Part shown: in pieces, positions 34,488 through 47,888 of the stretch
Position numbering within the stretch: the first letter of the stretch is position 1
Layout of the letters: each line of letters starts with the position of its first letter
DNA from: Cymodocea nodosa
Lineage: Eukaryota > Streptophyta > Magnoliopsida > Alismatales > Cymodoceaceae
DNA: 64,000 nucleotides
Assembly: GCA_036874045.1 (NCBI GenBank)
Contig: CM072337.1
Coordinates: forward strand, 9,238,001-9,302,000
Direction: 5' to 3'
The notes under the pieces: generated by a model
The model's input: only the letters and a program-made list of their open reading frames with translations
Told to the model about the DNA's origin: nothing
Databases searched by the model: none
Translations under genes and position numbers: made by a program

Positions 34488-36749
34488 TGTTTGGGTTTTC
34501 TCAGTACTACATTAGAAAAACTTGGATTTGTTACTTCTGTTTTTACTTAGTTAATTTATCTTTATGCCTATTCTCTCTTTTAGAAGTAAACAAACAACCT
34601 TTAATAGAATTTAGATATTAATTCCAATTGGTACTTTTAACTACAAGTGCATAGTGTTTATTGTATCAGTGTGCAAGTATAGGTCGATCCCATAGGGAAT
34701 TGCAGACGAACTTGAGAACTGTTCGTTTGTTAAAAATCAAATTTATATATTCAATAAGCTCTCCGTTGATTTATAGTTAACTCAACGGACTAAGTTCGTT
34801 GAGTTATGGCAAACTCAACGGACTAACCTCGTGGACTTAAGTTAACTCCACTAGCCTATCTTTTCTATTTAATACTGCTATTTACAGAGGAATTCGGCCA
34901 ACCATTGGGTGATTCCACAGATTGTAAATAACATCAATTAAGCTCTTTAATGTTAGTTAACATTGGATTTATCATTGAGCAATACTAACATTCAGATAAT
35001 TCAAACAGTAACCATTAAAATCTTTAAGTCTTTTAAACGAACCAATTTCAGTAAACTGTAAAACTAAAATAAACATAAAACAATCACAACACTGACAAAG
35101 ACAACATTAATCATGATGCAACACAAACAATACAACACTCAAATACAACATACAAACATAGATAAATTGTTTTTGGTATTTTTGTTTTAATATGAACATG
35201 GAAATGGGCGACAAGTGAAATGTAAAGTAATCTCACTTGACAGTAAATACTTCCGACACTACTTGCAACGCGATTACACCACTGAAAATTAAACCACTTA
35301 CAATCCTATCTCCTCTCCCTATAGAATCACGAGTCCAAAATTGCAAGATGATCTCCTCTTCAGCATACAGGCATCAACCTGTAGCCAAGGCTAAAAGCTT
35401 TACGGTCTCCTGAAATATGAGTCGGCGCTTGGTGAAAATGGCTTCCCTTTCCACGACGCGATCACTACTCACAATGGTTGTCAGGCACTGTGTTTGGTTC
35501 GGAATCGACCCGACATTAGGCAAGTATCCTCATAGACCTTCGATGGTTGGTGATTATGGTGGTGATGATGATGGTTGGTGTGGTACTTTAGAGAATTGCG
35601 TCGCCGATCCTCCTCTGCACACACTGTCCACCCATCGATCACATCTGCTTTCTTTTTTCTTCTTTTCTTTTATATTTCTTCAATAGTAACTGCTTCTACT
35701 TGAATGGTCGGTTGGATTTCCTTCATTCATATCAACGGCGATGCTTTCTTCTCCCTACGCGATTGAATTCCTGCATGAGACGTGCAAACGTGGTTTTTCT
35801 CTTCCAACTGTTTGTTCCTGCAACCGCTACAGTGGCATATTAGAAAATATAAAGAAATAAGCTGCTAACATAACACGTTACCTTAGTGTAATATTCATGT
35901 AACTCAACGCGTACAGTTATGATAACTTAATGAGTTAAACATGTGCATCTCACGTGATATTCTAAAGCATTTAAATTCAACACGTGCATAAATCTAACTT
36001 TTCGATGCTTAGGTGCATTTCGGATACTTACAGATAACTCACCGATATATAACTTAAGTAAATCTACCAGATCTCGACACATGTCAGCAATAGTTTAATC
36101 ATAAAATAACATTTCGGAGAGTTACAGGTCTAATTATCCGATGCTCAGATGCATTTCAGATAGTTACAGCTAACTCACTGAAAATCCACTTAAGTCACTT
36201 TCCCAGAACATGACACGTGTCCACAGCTATTTTATAAATAAAAAGAGATTTCAGAGAGTTACAGGGATAACTATCCAATGCCCAGCTGCAATTTTGGATA
36301 GTTATAGATAACTCAGCGAAAGTTCACTTAAGTCATTCATTATGGTTTCGACACGTGTACTTCAAGAAATAATAAAATATTCTCTCAAAACATAACTGTT
36401 CGGCAATTTAAACATAACTATTCAATACATATTCGGTCTATTAAACATAACTATCCGAATTTGTTCGGTATGTTAAACATAACTGTCTGAATTTGTTCGG
36501 TATGTTAAACGTAACTGTCCGAAATATCAGAATATTCGGATACTTAAGAATTTCACAGCCTGCAACTTACCGACAGTTCATAAATGTTCTAAATTAACAT
36601 TAATTCCCCCCAAATTAAGCAGATTCTTTAATTAAAGCATATAACAGTGCAATTCTAACATAATGACTTAATTCTTATATGATAAGCTAAATATTATGCA
36701 ATTAACCATCATTTAACCATTAATAATATGCACTTTTTCATTCTAAACA
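34488..36749 (-). repeat. 5' LTR of element B, 2262 bp
   Basis: It has TGTTTGG..CTAAACA ends and is flanked on the right by the target duplication ATTAT (36750-36754). U5-side block GTCGATCCCATAGGGAATT at about 34682; GC-rich island at about 35300-35660; hairpin modules at about 35990-36540. Confidence 0.95.
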
Positions 36750-36838
36750 ATTATGATGAAACATTTGCTCCTGTGGCTAGGTTAGAAAGTATTAAAATAT
36801 TATTGGCCTATGCTTGCTATATGGATTTTAAACTATAT
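36750..36838 (+). pseudogene. Ty1/copia RT fragment, continuation beyond element B
   Basis: This short stretch encodes the copia RT words DETFAPVARLES and CYMDFKLY. It carries the second ATTAT target duplication. It stops abruptly at a junction with element D near 36838, at the same codons where the minus-strand copia piece begins (61951-61980). Confidence 0.88.
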
Positions 36839-39678
36839 TATGTGGGACCTTAAGAGATATGGTCTAAATTTCTCTAATGCAAAGACCACACCTAGAAATT
36901 CTTTTTCAGTCACTGTATAATTTAATTGGACACCTGATAAAGTTCTACTAGCATAGTAGATAACTCGAGGTGAATTGTCTACTCTTTGTCCTAGCATAGC
37001 TCCAATTGCATAATTTGAGGCATCACACATAAGCTCAAAGGTAAATCCCACCTCGGAGAATGAACAATCGGTGCCGTAGACAAAGCACCCTTTAACTGAT
37101 CAAAGGCACTCTTACAATCCTTAGAAAAAGTAAACTGTTGATCCTTTGATAGAAGTTGGGTTAAAGGTCGAGTTATCTTACTAAAGTCCTTAATGAATCT
37201 ACGATAAAAACCAACATGCCCTAGAAAAGCTCTTACCTCTTTTACATTAGTTGGAAATGGTAGTCCAGAAATTAAGTCTATCTTTGCTTGATCCACTTCC
37301 AACCCTCTCTTGGAGACGATGTGGCCTAGTACTACTCTAGTCTGAACCATAAAATGACACTTTTCCCAGTTCAATACTAGACTCTTTTCAATACACCTTT
37401 TCAAAACTAGCTCCAAGTGATGTAAACATTCATCAAAAGAAGACCCAGAGATGGATAGATCATCGATAAAAATTTCTAAGAAACTATCAATCATATCTGA
37501 AAAGATCCCAGTCATACATCTCTAAAAAGTTGCTAGTGCATTACACAATCCAAACAGCATGCGTTTGAATGCGAATGTACCGAATGGACAAGTAAATGTG
37601 GTATTCTCTTGGTCCTCAAGTGCAACGAGTACTTGGTTGTACCCAGAATATCCATCTAAGAAACAATAGAATTCTTGCCCCGCTAACTTTTCTAACATTT
37701 GATCAGTAAAGGGCAAGGGAAAATGATCCTTCCAAGTGGCGGTATTAAGTTTTCTATAATCAACACACACCCACCACCTAGTTTGCACTCGAGTAGGAAT
37801 TAGCTCATTGTTACTATTCTCAACCACAGTTATCCCTGATTTCTTAGGGACAACTTGTAGTGGGTTGACCCAAGAACTATCAGAAATAGGATAAATAATC
37901 TCATGATCAAGCCACTTGAGAATCTCTTTTCTTACTACTTCTTTTATGTTGGGATTAAGTCTTCTTTGGGGATCCCTACTAGGACGAACTTCAAGGTTAA
38001 CTTGGATCCTATGTTGACATAAGCTTGGACTTATCCCTTTAATATCAGCCATGGACCAACCAATGGCCTCCTTATAGCTTCTTAGAACCACTAACAACTT
38101 CCTCTCTTGTTCTAGTGAAAGCTCGGATGAAATGATAATAGGGAGAGTATCATTTTCCCCTAGAAAGGCATACTTCAGATTCTTAGGTAGAGGTTTTAAT
38201 TCTAACTCAGGTGGTTCTATTACAGAAGGTTTCTTAATAGCTTTTGGCTCTCTTGACAGTGGGTCAAAAAATTTCAAACTATCAACATCTACCTCCTCCA
38301 CACTTTCTAATACTTCAGCCTCAAAGTCTAAACTCTCGGATGGTCCTTTTTCTACCTCTGCAAGAGTAGAGAAATCATCCCACTCGACATCTTCTAACAC
38401 ATCTATAAGATTGACTTCAAAGTCTTCCTCTCTCTCTACACTCTCAAGACTAGGATGATCAGATCTAAAGATATTCAATTCTATTTTTTCATCCCCATAA
38501 ACAATTTGCATAGACCCACCTCTACATCCTATACAGGCATCACAAGTCGCTAGGAATGGTCTTCCTAGGATCAATGGAGTTTGCTTGCCCTTTTGTGTAC
38601 TAGGTTGGGTTTCTAGAACAATGAAGTCAATGGGATAAATAAAGCTCTCTACTTTTATCAAAATATCTTTCATGATTCCTAAGGGGGTTCTAATGGAACG
38701 GTCTGCTAATTGGATAAGAATTTTAGTTGGTTTCAAACCATTTAAACCTAACTCCACATAGACATTAGAAGACATTACATTCACTCCCGCCTCTAAATCA
38801 ATTAAAGCTCTCTCAAAGTATCTACCTCCAATTGTACAAGAAATAGTAGGTGTACTTGGGTCTCCATATTTCTTTGGTATAAGATTTGAAAAGTAGGAAC
38901 TAATAGTCTCTGCTAGATACACCTTTTTAGGCATTTTACTCTTCCTTTCTCTTGTACATAATTTCTTAAGAAACTTAGCATAGGAGGGTATTTGTTGTAT
39001 GGCTTCTAATAAGGGTATGTTCACTCTAACTTGTTCAAATATTTCTCTAATTTTTACTTCAGACAGGTCATCTTCTTTAGGTTTCAATCTATGAGGAAAT
39101 GGTGCAGTAGAACTATGTAATTGATTATCTAAATCTTCTATTACTTCTTTTCCTTTCCCTTCTACACTAGGGAACTTAACTTCTAAATTTTGGCTAGCTA
39201 TTGGTTTTGAATTAGGCAAGCTAGAAGGGTTAACAGATAATGGTTCAGGGTGCACAACTTGTTTAATAGGTTGTTCTACACTCCTTCCTGATCTTAGAGT
39301 CACAAAGGCATCTACCTTTTCCTCTAAATAGGGACACGTCAAATCAACATAGATTGGCTTGACATGAGACCTAGATTGATTTCTATCCAAATCTAACTTG
39401 CTATATGCAGCTTCAGCTTCTGCAATAGCTTTGCTAAGTTCACTACTCCCAACAGAAGGAGTAAGGTTAACATTCTCTACTACACTAACATTATCATCAT
39501 TATAAAAACTAGGCATGAATGTATTATGATGCACAGCATGGGATTGATTAACATTATCAGATGTAACTAAGTCATGATCAAGCATATAGAAGGGACAATC
39601 ATCAATAGTATGATCATTCATAGAGCATTTCAAACAAGTAGGCATTAAATCTTCAATCCTAGCATGAAGTCTATCCAT
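36839..39678 (-). pseudogene. pol: pol polyprotein of element D (zinc knuckle, protease, RT, start of RNase H)
   Basis: A 718-codon open stretch (37522-39678) starts MDRLHARIEDLMPTCLKC with a CCHC knuckle (CLKCSMNDHTIDDC). A linker carrying FVTLRSGRSVEQPIKQ follows, then protease ([30 protein letters not shown]) and RT ([30 protein letters not shown]). The frame continues through the palm (FIDDLSISG), connection ([17 protein letters not shown]) and RNase H start (FALEKFRPYLL). As in A, B and C, no capsid domain precedes the knuckle. Codon use is GC-richer than in A-C. It has a couple of breaks besides the cut end. Confidence 0.92.
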
Positions 39679-40737
39679 ATTATTTTAATTTCAGAAATGA
39701 TTTCAAACCTATCAATCAAGCAAAATGTCCTCGAGCAATATATTTCAATCTGCAAAAAAATTTAAATCAAAGTCTTTCATGAGTTTTCTACACACAAAGT
39801 TCCATTCTTCTATTCATTTTCCAAACCTTAAAAAATCATCAAGTGCCAATATAGCAAATTCAAATAAATCATAAGCATAAACATCAGTCAATCAATCTAC
39901 TTAAACAATAATGCATTTTACATCTCTACTTCAGAAATTCATAACTAAAGATTTTGACATTGAAAATCCACTTTCAAACATGCGTTGGAAAGCTAATTCA
40001 TCATAATTTAACATGTAAGTAATAAAGGAAAATTTTCTATTCCAAAATTGTAGTGATTTAAATCTGAACTTAGATTTCCAATACAGTTTTCAGTCAGAAA
40101 TTCATCCAAACACCCTTTTCTTAGAAAATTTATAACTTTAACTACATACATTCAAATAAAACATGAAAGCTCATTTTAGAAAGTTATAATCATGTAGTTT
40201 CACAATATGGGCACAAAATAAACTTCTGGGTGTTATAATGATAGCAGATTTAAAACTATTACAGATTAAACAATGTAGCAGTAAAATAGAGAACTCATAA
40301 TATGGTCTGGCTTTGATGAATTTAATCTATTAAACTATATCACTAAATTTTATGTGCAAGCACTCAAAAGAAACATCTAAAACCAAACTTTTCAAGAAAA
40401 ATATCAGAAAAATCATCTCAAATCTTGAACCATAGCAGATTTTTAAGAAGAACAGCTTGCGCATTCTGTTTTCTTACTAAAATTTCAGGCTATTCAAGAT
40501 TATCATAGAATCATCTATAGATTGCCTCCATTTGAATTTCAAGTACATACATGTGGCAAAATGGGAGAAAAACATATTTTTGAATGTGAAATAAACATAT
40601 CAAATGGCCATTTGACATATCACCCCACATTTTCAAGATAAGTAGGATATACAAAAACGAGGACTTAATGAACAACTTAAAACAAAGAAGTGGCAAACTA
40701 AACCCAAATCCAAAAATTTCATTTTAGCACACCAAGC
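39679..40737 (-). other. Untranslated leader of element D
   Basis: About 1.06 kb of AT-rich sequence between PBS and pol with no frame resembling a capsid gag. I see nothing else recognisable in it. Confidence 0.6.
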
Positions 40738-40755
40738 TCCCCGGCAACGGTGCCA
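40738..40755 (-). other. Primer-binding site, tRNA-Asp type (element D)
   Basis: TCCCCGGCAACGGTGCCA on the plus strand, 17 of 18 matches to the plant tRNA-Asp 3' end, 6 bp inside the LTR. Confidence 0.93.
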
Positions 40756-40761
40756 AAAACT

Positions 40762-43372
40762 TGTAAAGTTGTTTGTTGTTATTCAATTAAATACACAAAG
40801 AGCCTAAATTTTAAATTTATAAACCACAAGCACACAGTACCTATTGTATTAAGCATATGCAAGAGCGGGTCGATCCACAAGGAGCTTGTCTTAATCGAAT
40901 TTATGGAAATAATTGTTTAGCAAAACATTTACTTCGTTAAAGTCATAATAAAAATTATAATTATAAATTAATAAGTAAAAATTACATAAGTACAATGAAG
41001 AGTCAAATATCACCCAAAATCCAATAAGTTCCTAAGGTTAACTCTTAGGAAACTCAAGAAAATCAATGAGTTTCGGCACTGAAATCACAGAAGTGAGGCC
41101 CAATTTCTAACTCTCTTTTCCTCCAACCTAGGCATTCAAAAATCCAGATAAAATATTTATTTGAAATATCCTCGAGTTATCTTTGAAATAGAAGTAATTT
41201 CGTAGACTAACTCATTATATAACTCTAAAAATATCGGATTTACTAACAGGGTGCAGAATCATTCTAGAAACTTTCCAAAATCGCACATTTGGTGCAAAAA
41301 TCATAACTTAGTTAAGACTCTATGAAATCCTACGAAATCAAAGGGCTTTGAACGAAGACTTGTATTACTGCTAAGGAAAATTAACAGAACGATTTTTCAA
41401 GAAGATTATAGCACAGACGACACTCAAGCGTCGAGCACCAAATCTGGCACCCAAACAGAAATTCGAAACTGCTGCAACCTCTGAAAGAAAAAAATCAAAA
41501 ACCGAAGAAATATATTTCTAAAAATTACATAACTTACATAACTGTAATCTACACAAAATTTCCTACAAAATCATATCAAGAAACACTAAAAAACTCTATG
41601 GAAAACCTACTTTTCGAAAGGAGAAAAGAAATGCAAGGATTCTGTTTACACAGAATCCGGAACTACAAGAATTCATTCCTTCCTAACTTGGTCGTCGAAA
41701 TCACAGAAAATAACTCTACTTGTAACAACGATTTCTCCCAAATTATGAACTGAAAAATCATACAAAAAATATGCACTGGAAAGGGTTTTAAGTTATCTAA
41801 GTATACACGATGATTTTACATTCTCAATCGTTCTCAATTGAAAATAACATCAATACCTAGTGAGGTGCGCAAAATAGTATTGCAATATTACAGAATACGC
41901 ACTTCCAGTAAAATATCGACAACTTTATCAATGCTTTATGAAATTCTATGAAATCATTATTGAATGAATAGACTTATCAATCTAAGAAACCCAATTTACA
42001 GATCTTAAAAATATGATGTATAGAGGGAGAAATCGTATTAGACATTTTCGTAGAGTTACTGACCAAAAATGTGATTTCGAACCGAGAATGTACTCTCCTA
42101 AAAAAAATAAAAAAATCACACCAAAAGCGTTCAAAAAATTAAACAAAGTTTATAGAAAGAATCATCTTTTATTTCTCTACAAAAACAACATAAGAATCGA
42201 TGAAAAACATTGAGAAAAACTCGAGATATGAACAAAACAAATGAACCCTAAAACTGAAAACAAGGAAGACAGAATTCTGTACAAGTAATTCACACCTATT
42301 TGAATCCATTCACAATATAAACATAAAACTAAAGCATTTCCATCATAAAAATGAGATCTTAACAACAAAAACCAAAGATTACCTACTGTTAGAGACATGT
42401 TTACCAACATTCAACATAAAAAAAAAACACATGAGAACAACACAACAAATTTATACATAGTGATCACCTCATTTGCTTATACCTTTGAAGCTTCACCCTA
42501 GATTTGAAACAAGTTCTCCAATGGTGAATGATGCTACATGTCCCTAGAAGAATGGGATTTGGGCTGTCACCCCTCCTCCACGTCCTCCTAAAGAATGGAA
42601 TCCACCAATGGTTGCTTCAAGACATAGAGTTGTTGTACCTTAGCTTCTCCTCCACACTTCCATGTAGATTGCAAGCTTCTATGGAGATGGTTGTCACCCC
42701 AAATCACATTGAAGGAGCTACACTTTGTTGGGAAGGTTTGAAGTTCCTCCTCTTCCACACGTCCTTGCTCCAACAGCAAGGTATCCACGGTTTAAGCCCT
42801 AAAACCCCCAAGGAAGGAAGAGGAAGAAGAAGGGAGTCGAAGTCTTACACCTTCTTGGATCCACACCCTAGCTTGGAGAAGAGAAAGGGGAGCCTTCCTT
42901 GCAAGATTGGAGCTTCAACACAATGGAGAGGGGGCCCTAGCTGAATGGCACAAATGAGGGATGGTGTTGGACGAGACCTCCATCTCCTTAAATAGAAGAT
43001 AGGGGCTTTTGCATACAAGCCCTCAAGTATCTTCATTTTCTTTCATCTCTTGATGGTAAATTACCAAATGGGTCTCCAACTTTATTTGTACAACCTATAA
43101 AACTTAACAAGCATATTAAAACATAACAAGACATGAAATAACATAACATAAAGCATCTAAGTATTAATCAACATTGATTTCCATGATTATTTAAGTCATA
43201 ATCAAATAAAGGGTTAAATTGTGCAATTTTAAGTCATTTACTTCAATAATCATGCATAATCATATAAATGCCAAAGTGATGGTATTTCAATTATAAACAT
43301 GCATTATGTGTCATTTAAGCTCTAATAAGCATGAATAATCCTATATAAATTAGCACAATTTTACTCCTTACA
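40762..43372 (-). repeat. 5' LTR of element D, about 2.6 kb
   Basis: TGTAAAGT at the left and TCCTTACA at the right give TG..CA ends with an inverted repeat. A U5-side block with GGTCGATCCACAAGGAGC (about 40868) matches the position and wording of the A-C LTRs. A GC-richer part lies at about 42480-43060. The minus-strand copia starts at 43373, so GTTAT (43373-43377) would be the expected target duplication, but the partner is not seen. Confidence 0.8.
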
Positions 43373-43833
43373 GTTATCTCCTAGAAAATGATGTCTAACT
43401 TCTATATGCTTTGCTCTAGAATGTAATACAGGATTTTTGGAAAGATTTATTGCAGAATTACTGTCACAATAAATCTCAATTGTATCATAAGATAATCCAA
43501 AATCTTCTAAAGTTTGCCTTATCCACAGAATCTGAGTGCAACACAGTGTAGCAGCAGCATATTCAGCTTCTGTAGTAGAAAGTGCTACACAATTTTGCTT
43601 TTTACTAAACCATAACACCAAATTATTTCTCAATAATTGACATGTGCCACTGGTACTCTTTCTATCAGATTTAGATTCTGCATAATCAGCATCAATATAT
43701 CCTATAAAATCTATTGAACTATCCTTAGAATAATACAGTCTAAAATTTTTAGTTCCTTGTATATATCTAAATATTCTTTTAACAGCACTTGAGTGTGATT
43801 CTTTAGGATTAGATTGAAATCTAGCACAAGCAC
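43373..43833 (-). pseudogene. Ty1/copia RNase H remnant, minus strand
   Basis: Copia RNase H signatures are clear: GYIDADYAESKSDRKSTSGT, LWFSKKQNCVALSTTEAEYA and IYCDSNSAINLSKNP, ending HSRAKHIEVRHHFL. It is cut by element D at one side and element C at the other. AGCAC at 43829-43833 is the target duplication of C. The stretch shown is open. It belongs with the RT piece at 61333-61980. Confidence 0.92.
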
Positions 43834-46119
43834 TGTTTGGATTTTCCCAGTACGACACTAGAAAAACTTTGATTTGTTACTTCTGTTTTTACTTAGTTAA
43901 TTTAGCTTTATGCCTATTCTTTTTCTTTTAGAAGTAAACAAACAACCTTTAATACAATTTAGATATTAATTCCAATTTGTACTTTAACTGCAAGTGCACA
44001 GTGTCTATTGTATCAGTGTGCAAGTACAGGTTGATCCCATAGGGAATTACTGAAGAACTTGAGAACTGTTCATAACAATCAAATTTATATATTCAATAAG
44101 CTCTCCATTGAATTACAGTTAACTCAACGGACAAAGTTCGTTGAGTTATGGCTAACTCAATGGACTAACCTCGTGGACTTAAGTTAACTCCACGAGCCTG
44201 TCTTTTCTTTTTAATACTACTATTTATAGAGGAATTCGGCCAACCATTGGGCGATTCCATAGATTGTAAATAACATCAATTAAGCTCTTTAATGTTAGTT
44301 AACATTGGATTTATCATTAAGCAATACTAACATTCAGATAATTCAAACAGTAACCATTAAAATCTTTAAGTCTTTTGAACGAACCAATTTCAATAAACTG
44401 TAAAACTAAACAAACATAAAACAATCACAACACTAATAAAGATAACATTAATCACGATACAACACAAACAATACAACACTCAAATACAACATACAAACAT
44501 AGATAAATTGTTTTTGGTATTTTTGTTTTAATATGAACATGGAAATGGGCGAAATGTCAAATGTAAAGTAATCTCACTTGACAGTAAATACTTCCGACAC
44601 TACTTGCAACGTGATTACACCACTGAAAATTAAACCACTTACAATTCTATCTCCTCTCCTAATAGAATCACGAGTCCAGAATTGCAAGATGATCTCCTCT
44701 TCACCATACAGGCATCAACCCGAAGCCAAGGCTAAAAGCTTTACGATCTCCTGAAATATGAGTCAGCGCTTGGTGAAAATGGCTTCCCTTCCCGCGACGT
44801 GATCACTCCTCATAGTGGTTGTCAAGCACTGTGTTTGGCTCGGAATCAACCTGACATCAAGAAAGTATTCTCACAGACCTTCGATGGTTGGTGATTGTGG
44901 TGGTGGTAACGATGGTTGGTGTGGTACTTTGGAGAATTGCCAATACTGCTTGCAGAAAGCTCAGTGCTCCTCCTCTGTACACACTAGCCATCCATCGATC
45001 ACACACCTCTTCTTTTTTTCTTCTTTTCTTTTATATTTCTTCACTAGTAATTGCTTCTGCTTGAATGGTCAGTTGGATTTCCTTCATTCGTATCAATGGC
45101 GATGATTTCTTCTCCCTATGCTCTATGTGCAAACGTGGTTTTTTCTCTTCCAATTGTCTGTTCCTACAACCGTTATAGTAGCATATTAGAGAATAAATAG
45201 TCCATGGAGTTACAGATAACTTAACGTACTTTCTTCGTTGATTTAACTATAAAACACGTGCATAAATTTAACTATCCGATGCTCAGGTGCATTTCGGATA
45301 CTTATAAACTTAACTATCTGATGCTTAGATGCATTTCGGATAGTTACAAACTTAACTATCCGATGTTCAGATGCATTTCAGATAGTTACAAACTTAACTA
45401 TCCGATGCTCAGATGTATTTCGGATAGTTACAAATAACTCATCGATATATAACTTAAGTTAATCTACCAGATCTCGACACGTGTCAGCAGCAGTTTAATA
45501 ATAAAAGAAACATTTCAGAGAGTTACAGGTCTAACTATCCGATGCTCAGCTACACTTTCGGATAGTTAGAGATAACTCACCAAAAATCCACTTAAGTCAC
45601 TTTCCCAGAACATGATACGTGTCCTCAACTATTTTATAAATAAAAATAGATTTCGGAGAGTTACACATATAACTATCCGATGCCCAGCTGCAATTTCAGA
45701 TAGTTATAGATAACTCCTCGAAAGTTCACTTAAGTCATGCATTATGGTTTCGACACGTGTACTTCAGGAAATAATAAACTATTCTTTTAAAAGATAACTG
45801 TTCGGCAATTTAAATATAACTATTCGATACATGTTTAGTCTATTAAACATAACTGTCCAAAATATGTTCGGTAAGTTAAACAAAACTGTCTGGAATATCA
45901 GAAAATTCGGATACTTAAGAATTTCACAGCCTGCAACTTACCGACAGTTCAAAAATGTACTAAATTAACATTAATTCCCCAAAATTAAGCAATAATTCTA
46001 ATTAAAGCATATAACAGTGCAATTATAACATAATGACTTAATTCTCATATGATAAGCTAAATATTATGCAATTAACCATCATTTAACCGTTAATAATATG
46101 CACTTTTTCATTCTAAACA
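43834..46119 (-). repeat. 3' LTR of element C, 2286 bp
   Basis: It has TGTTTGG..CTAAACA ends. GC-rich island at about 44640-45010. About four tandem units of roughly 42 bp built around AACTATCCGA / TCGGATAGTT lie at about 45265-45435, and further single hairpin modules extend to 45910. Confidence 0.94.
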
Positions 46120-47888
46120 CTTCCCCCATACCTAAATTTTGCTAGTCCCTTAGCAAACTAAGATCTAATTAATTGGTCTTTCAAAAAGTGCTAGAATTAA
46201 TTTTTTTTTTTTTTTCTTTTGTTCAGCATAAAAATATATATAGATATTCTGTATGTTTCAGTAATCAACCTGCAAATATACTTAGAATATATGCAAATTA
46301 CATACAAAGTATATCATCATCACATAGGTGTTAATTATATTATCGTTTGTTCTTCTTTTCATCATCTGTTATCCTGAATTTTCCAATAAGATTTCTAGAA
46401 GAAATTTCAACAACATACAAATCAAAGTATAATCCAATTCAATATGATTAGGTCAAGTAGAATAAAGAATTGTATCTCCCTTAAACAACTTCAAAAGTCA
46501 ATTCTAGATTCATATTATAGCAATTCTAGATAACAGAAAATATATTCGATTCATAAGATATCTGTATTTCACAAAACACTTGTATCTTTCAGAATAGTAT
46601 ATGTTTTTTTTTTTTTTTCTTTAAAAGCTAATTTGACAAGCTTGAATCATACAAGAGCTTTCTAATGTACCCATGTAACGAGCTTTCAGTCAACAATCCC
46701 AGATCTGATCAGAATCTTAGGTTGCCAGATTTCAAGAGTCCTTTTTCTGGTCAACAATTCTTACATACCTATCTACTCAAGTACAAAAGGCTCGTGATCA
46801 AACAAGTCAATAAACTCTCAAATTTTTCCTTTTTTTCTTTTTTTCTTTTTTCAATCAAACTACAAACACAAAACAAAACATTAATCACATACTATATATG
46901 TATGTATTTCATTAATACAGATGCAGTAATCACCAATCTCATATAGTCCTGCTTCTATCATTTACTAAAAATATGAATCCATAACAATAAGCTCATACTT
47001 TTTCTGTAATTTAATAAGATTTACACATAAATCATTCTGCAAGTTCAATTAGTAAAATTAAATGTATCTTTCATCATATATGTTTCATTTAATCTAGAAT
47101 TCACATCTCAGCTTTTTTAGGACTTCAGATAATTTACTGATTTTTCATTAAGCATTCTGATTTCATTTTAAAATCGTGAAACTGTTAAACTCATGAAATT
47201 CAGAAAAAAAACATAAGATACTATATCTAGATTTGCATAAATAGTAAATTCTATAGCATCTTATATAGCCTTCTAAATATAACATTCAAGTAGTTACAGT
47301 TTATATAAATTTTACAATCTCAATTATCGGATAATTACAGCAAGTTCATAAAAATTTTCAATTTCCACAAAACTTTGTAGTACCATTTTTCAATTTCCTT
47401 TAATTAACAAACTTACATGGCTATTACTTTAATTACCTCCCCCCCATACCTACATTTTGCATTGTCCTCAATGTAAAAGATTTGACAATAAATACAGTAA
47501 TTGTAGCAAGCATGAATACAGTTTTGTTGATTTAAAATTCAGGATAAGTAATTGGTTACATACCTTGTTTCGTTTGTATCTCCTTCTACATATTCCGATT
47601 TTTGATTTTGAAAAACTTTTCATTCACAGATAAAAGCAAAATATAAAACAAAATAACACTTAACAGATATTAATAAATCAGTGTCTTGTGTGGAACCCAA
47701 GCTCCTATGCCTTTGGTGGCTCACAAGCAAGCCAGTTGGTTTCCCAGAACAGATACCAACAAACTGGATTGATATTTTATTTTATTTTTTCTTTTATAAA
47801 ATAAACATGAAAACTTCAAAAAAACAAATTTTTTTTTTCTAAACATAAATGTAGAATACACATAACATTAAACACACAAAATCACAGC
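46120..47888 (-). other. Non-coding 3' tail of element C with two polypurine tracts
   Basis: Same layout as in A and B. The LTR-proximal tract is at 46120-46127 and the second tract at about 47436-47445. It carries the same conserved plus-strand-readable segment at 46665-46815. No recognised gene. Confidence 0.7.

Larger units (their letters stand above)
19273..36749 (-). mobile_element. Element B: full-length Athila-like element, 17.5 kb, inserted in copia
   Basis: LTRs are at 19273-21500 and 34488-36749, the PBS at 34463-34480 and the polypurine tract at 21501-21508. A perfect 5-bp target duplication ATTAT (19268-19272 and 36750-36754) confirms one clean insertion into the copia RT. The order on the minus strand is zinc knuckle/protease/RT/RNase H/integrase, spacer, extra ORF, small ORF, gag, F-box, tail. 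The LTRs differ by about 6% by eye over 235 bp, so the insertion is roughly 2 million years old at a commonly assumed rate. Structurally whole, with about ten or more breaks in its coding parts. Confidence 0.95.
36839..43372 (-). mobile_element. Element D: second Athila-like family, one LTR, other end cut at a junction
   Basis: The 5' LTR is 40762-43372, the PBS 40738-40755, the leader about 39679-40737, and pol runs down to the RNase H region where the element ends against copia. The LTR adjoins minus-strand copia RNase H (43373 onwards), so D appears to have inserted into that copia. The sequence is clearly different from A, B and C, although the U5 block and PBS are related. Its single remaining LTR gives no age. 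A few breaks are visible. Confidence 0.87.

Noticed and set aside
42528-42944. 138-codon plus-strand frame in the D LTR
   Set aside because: It lies wholly inside a non-coding LTR, in its GC-richer part, with no recognisable domain; a chance frame.
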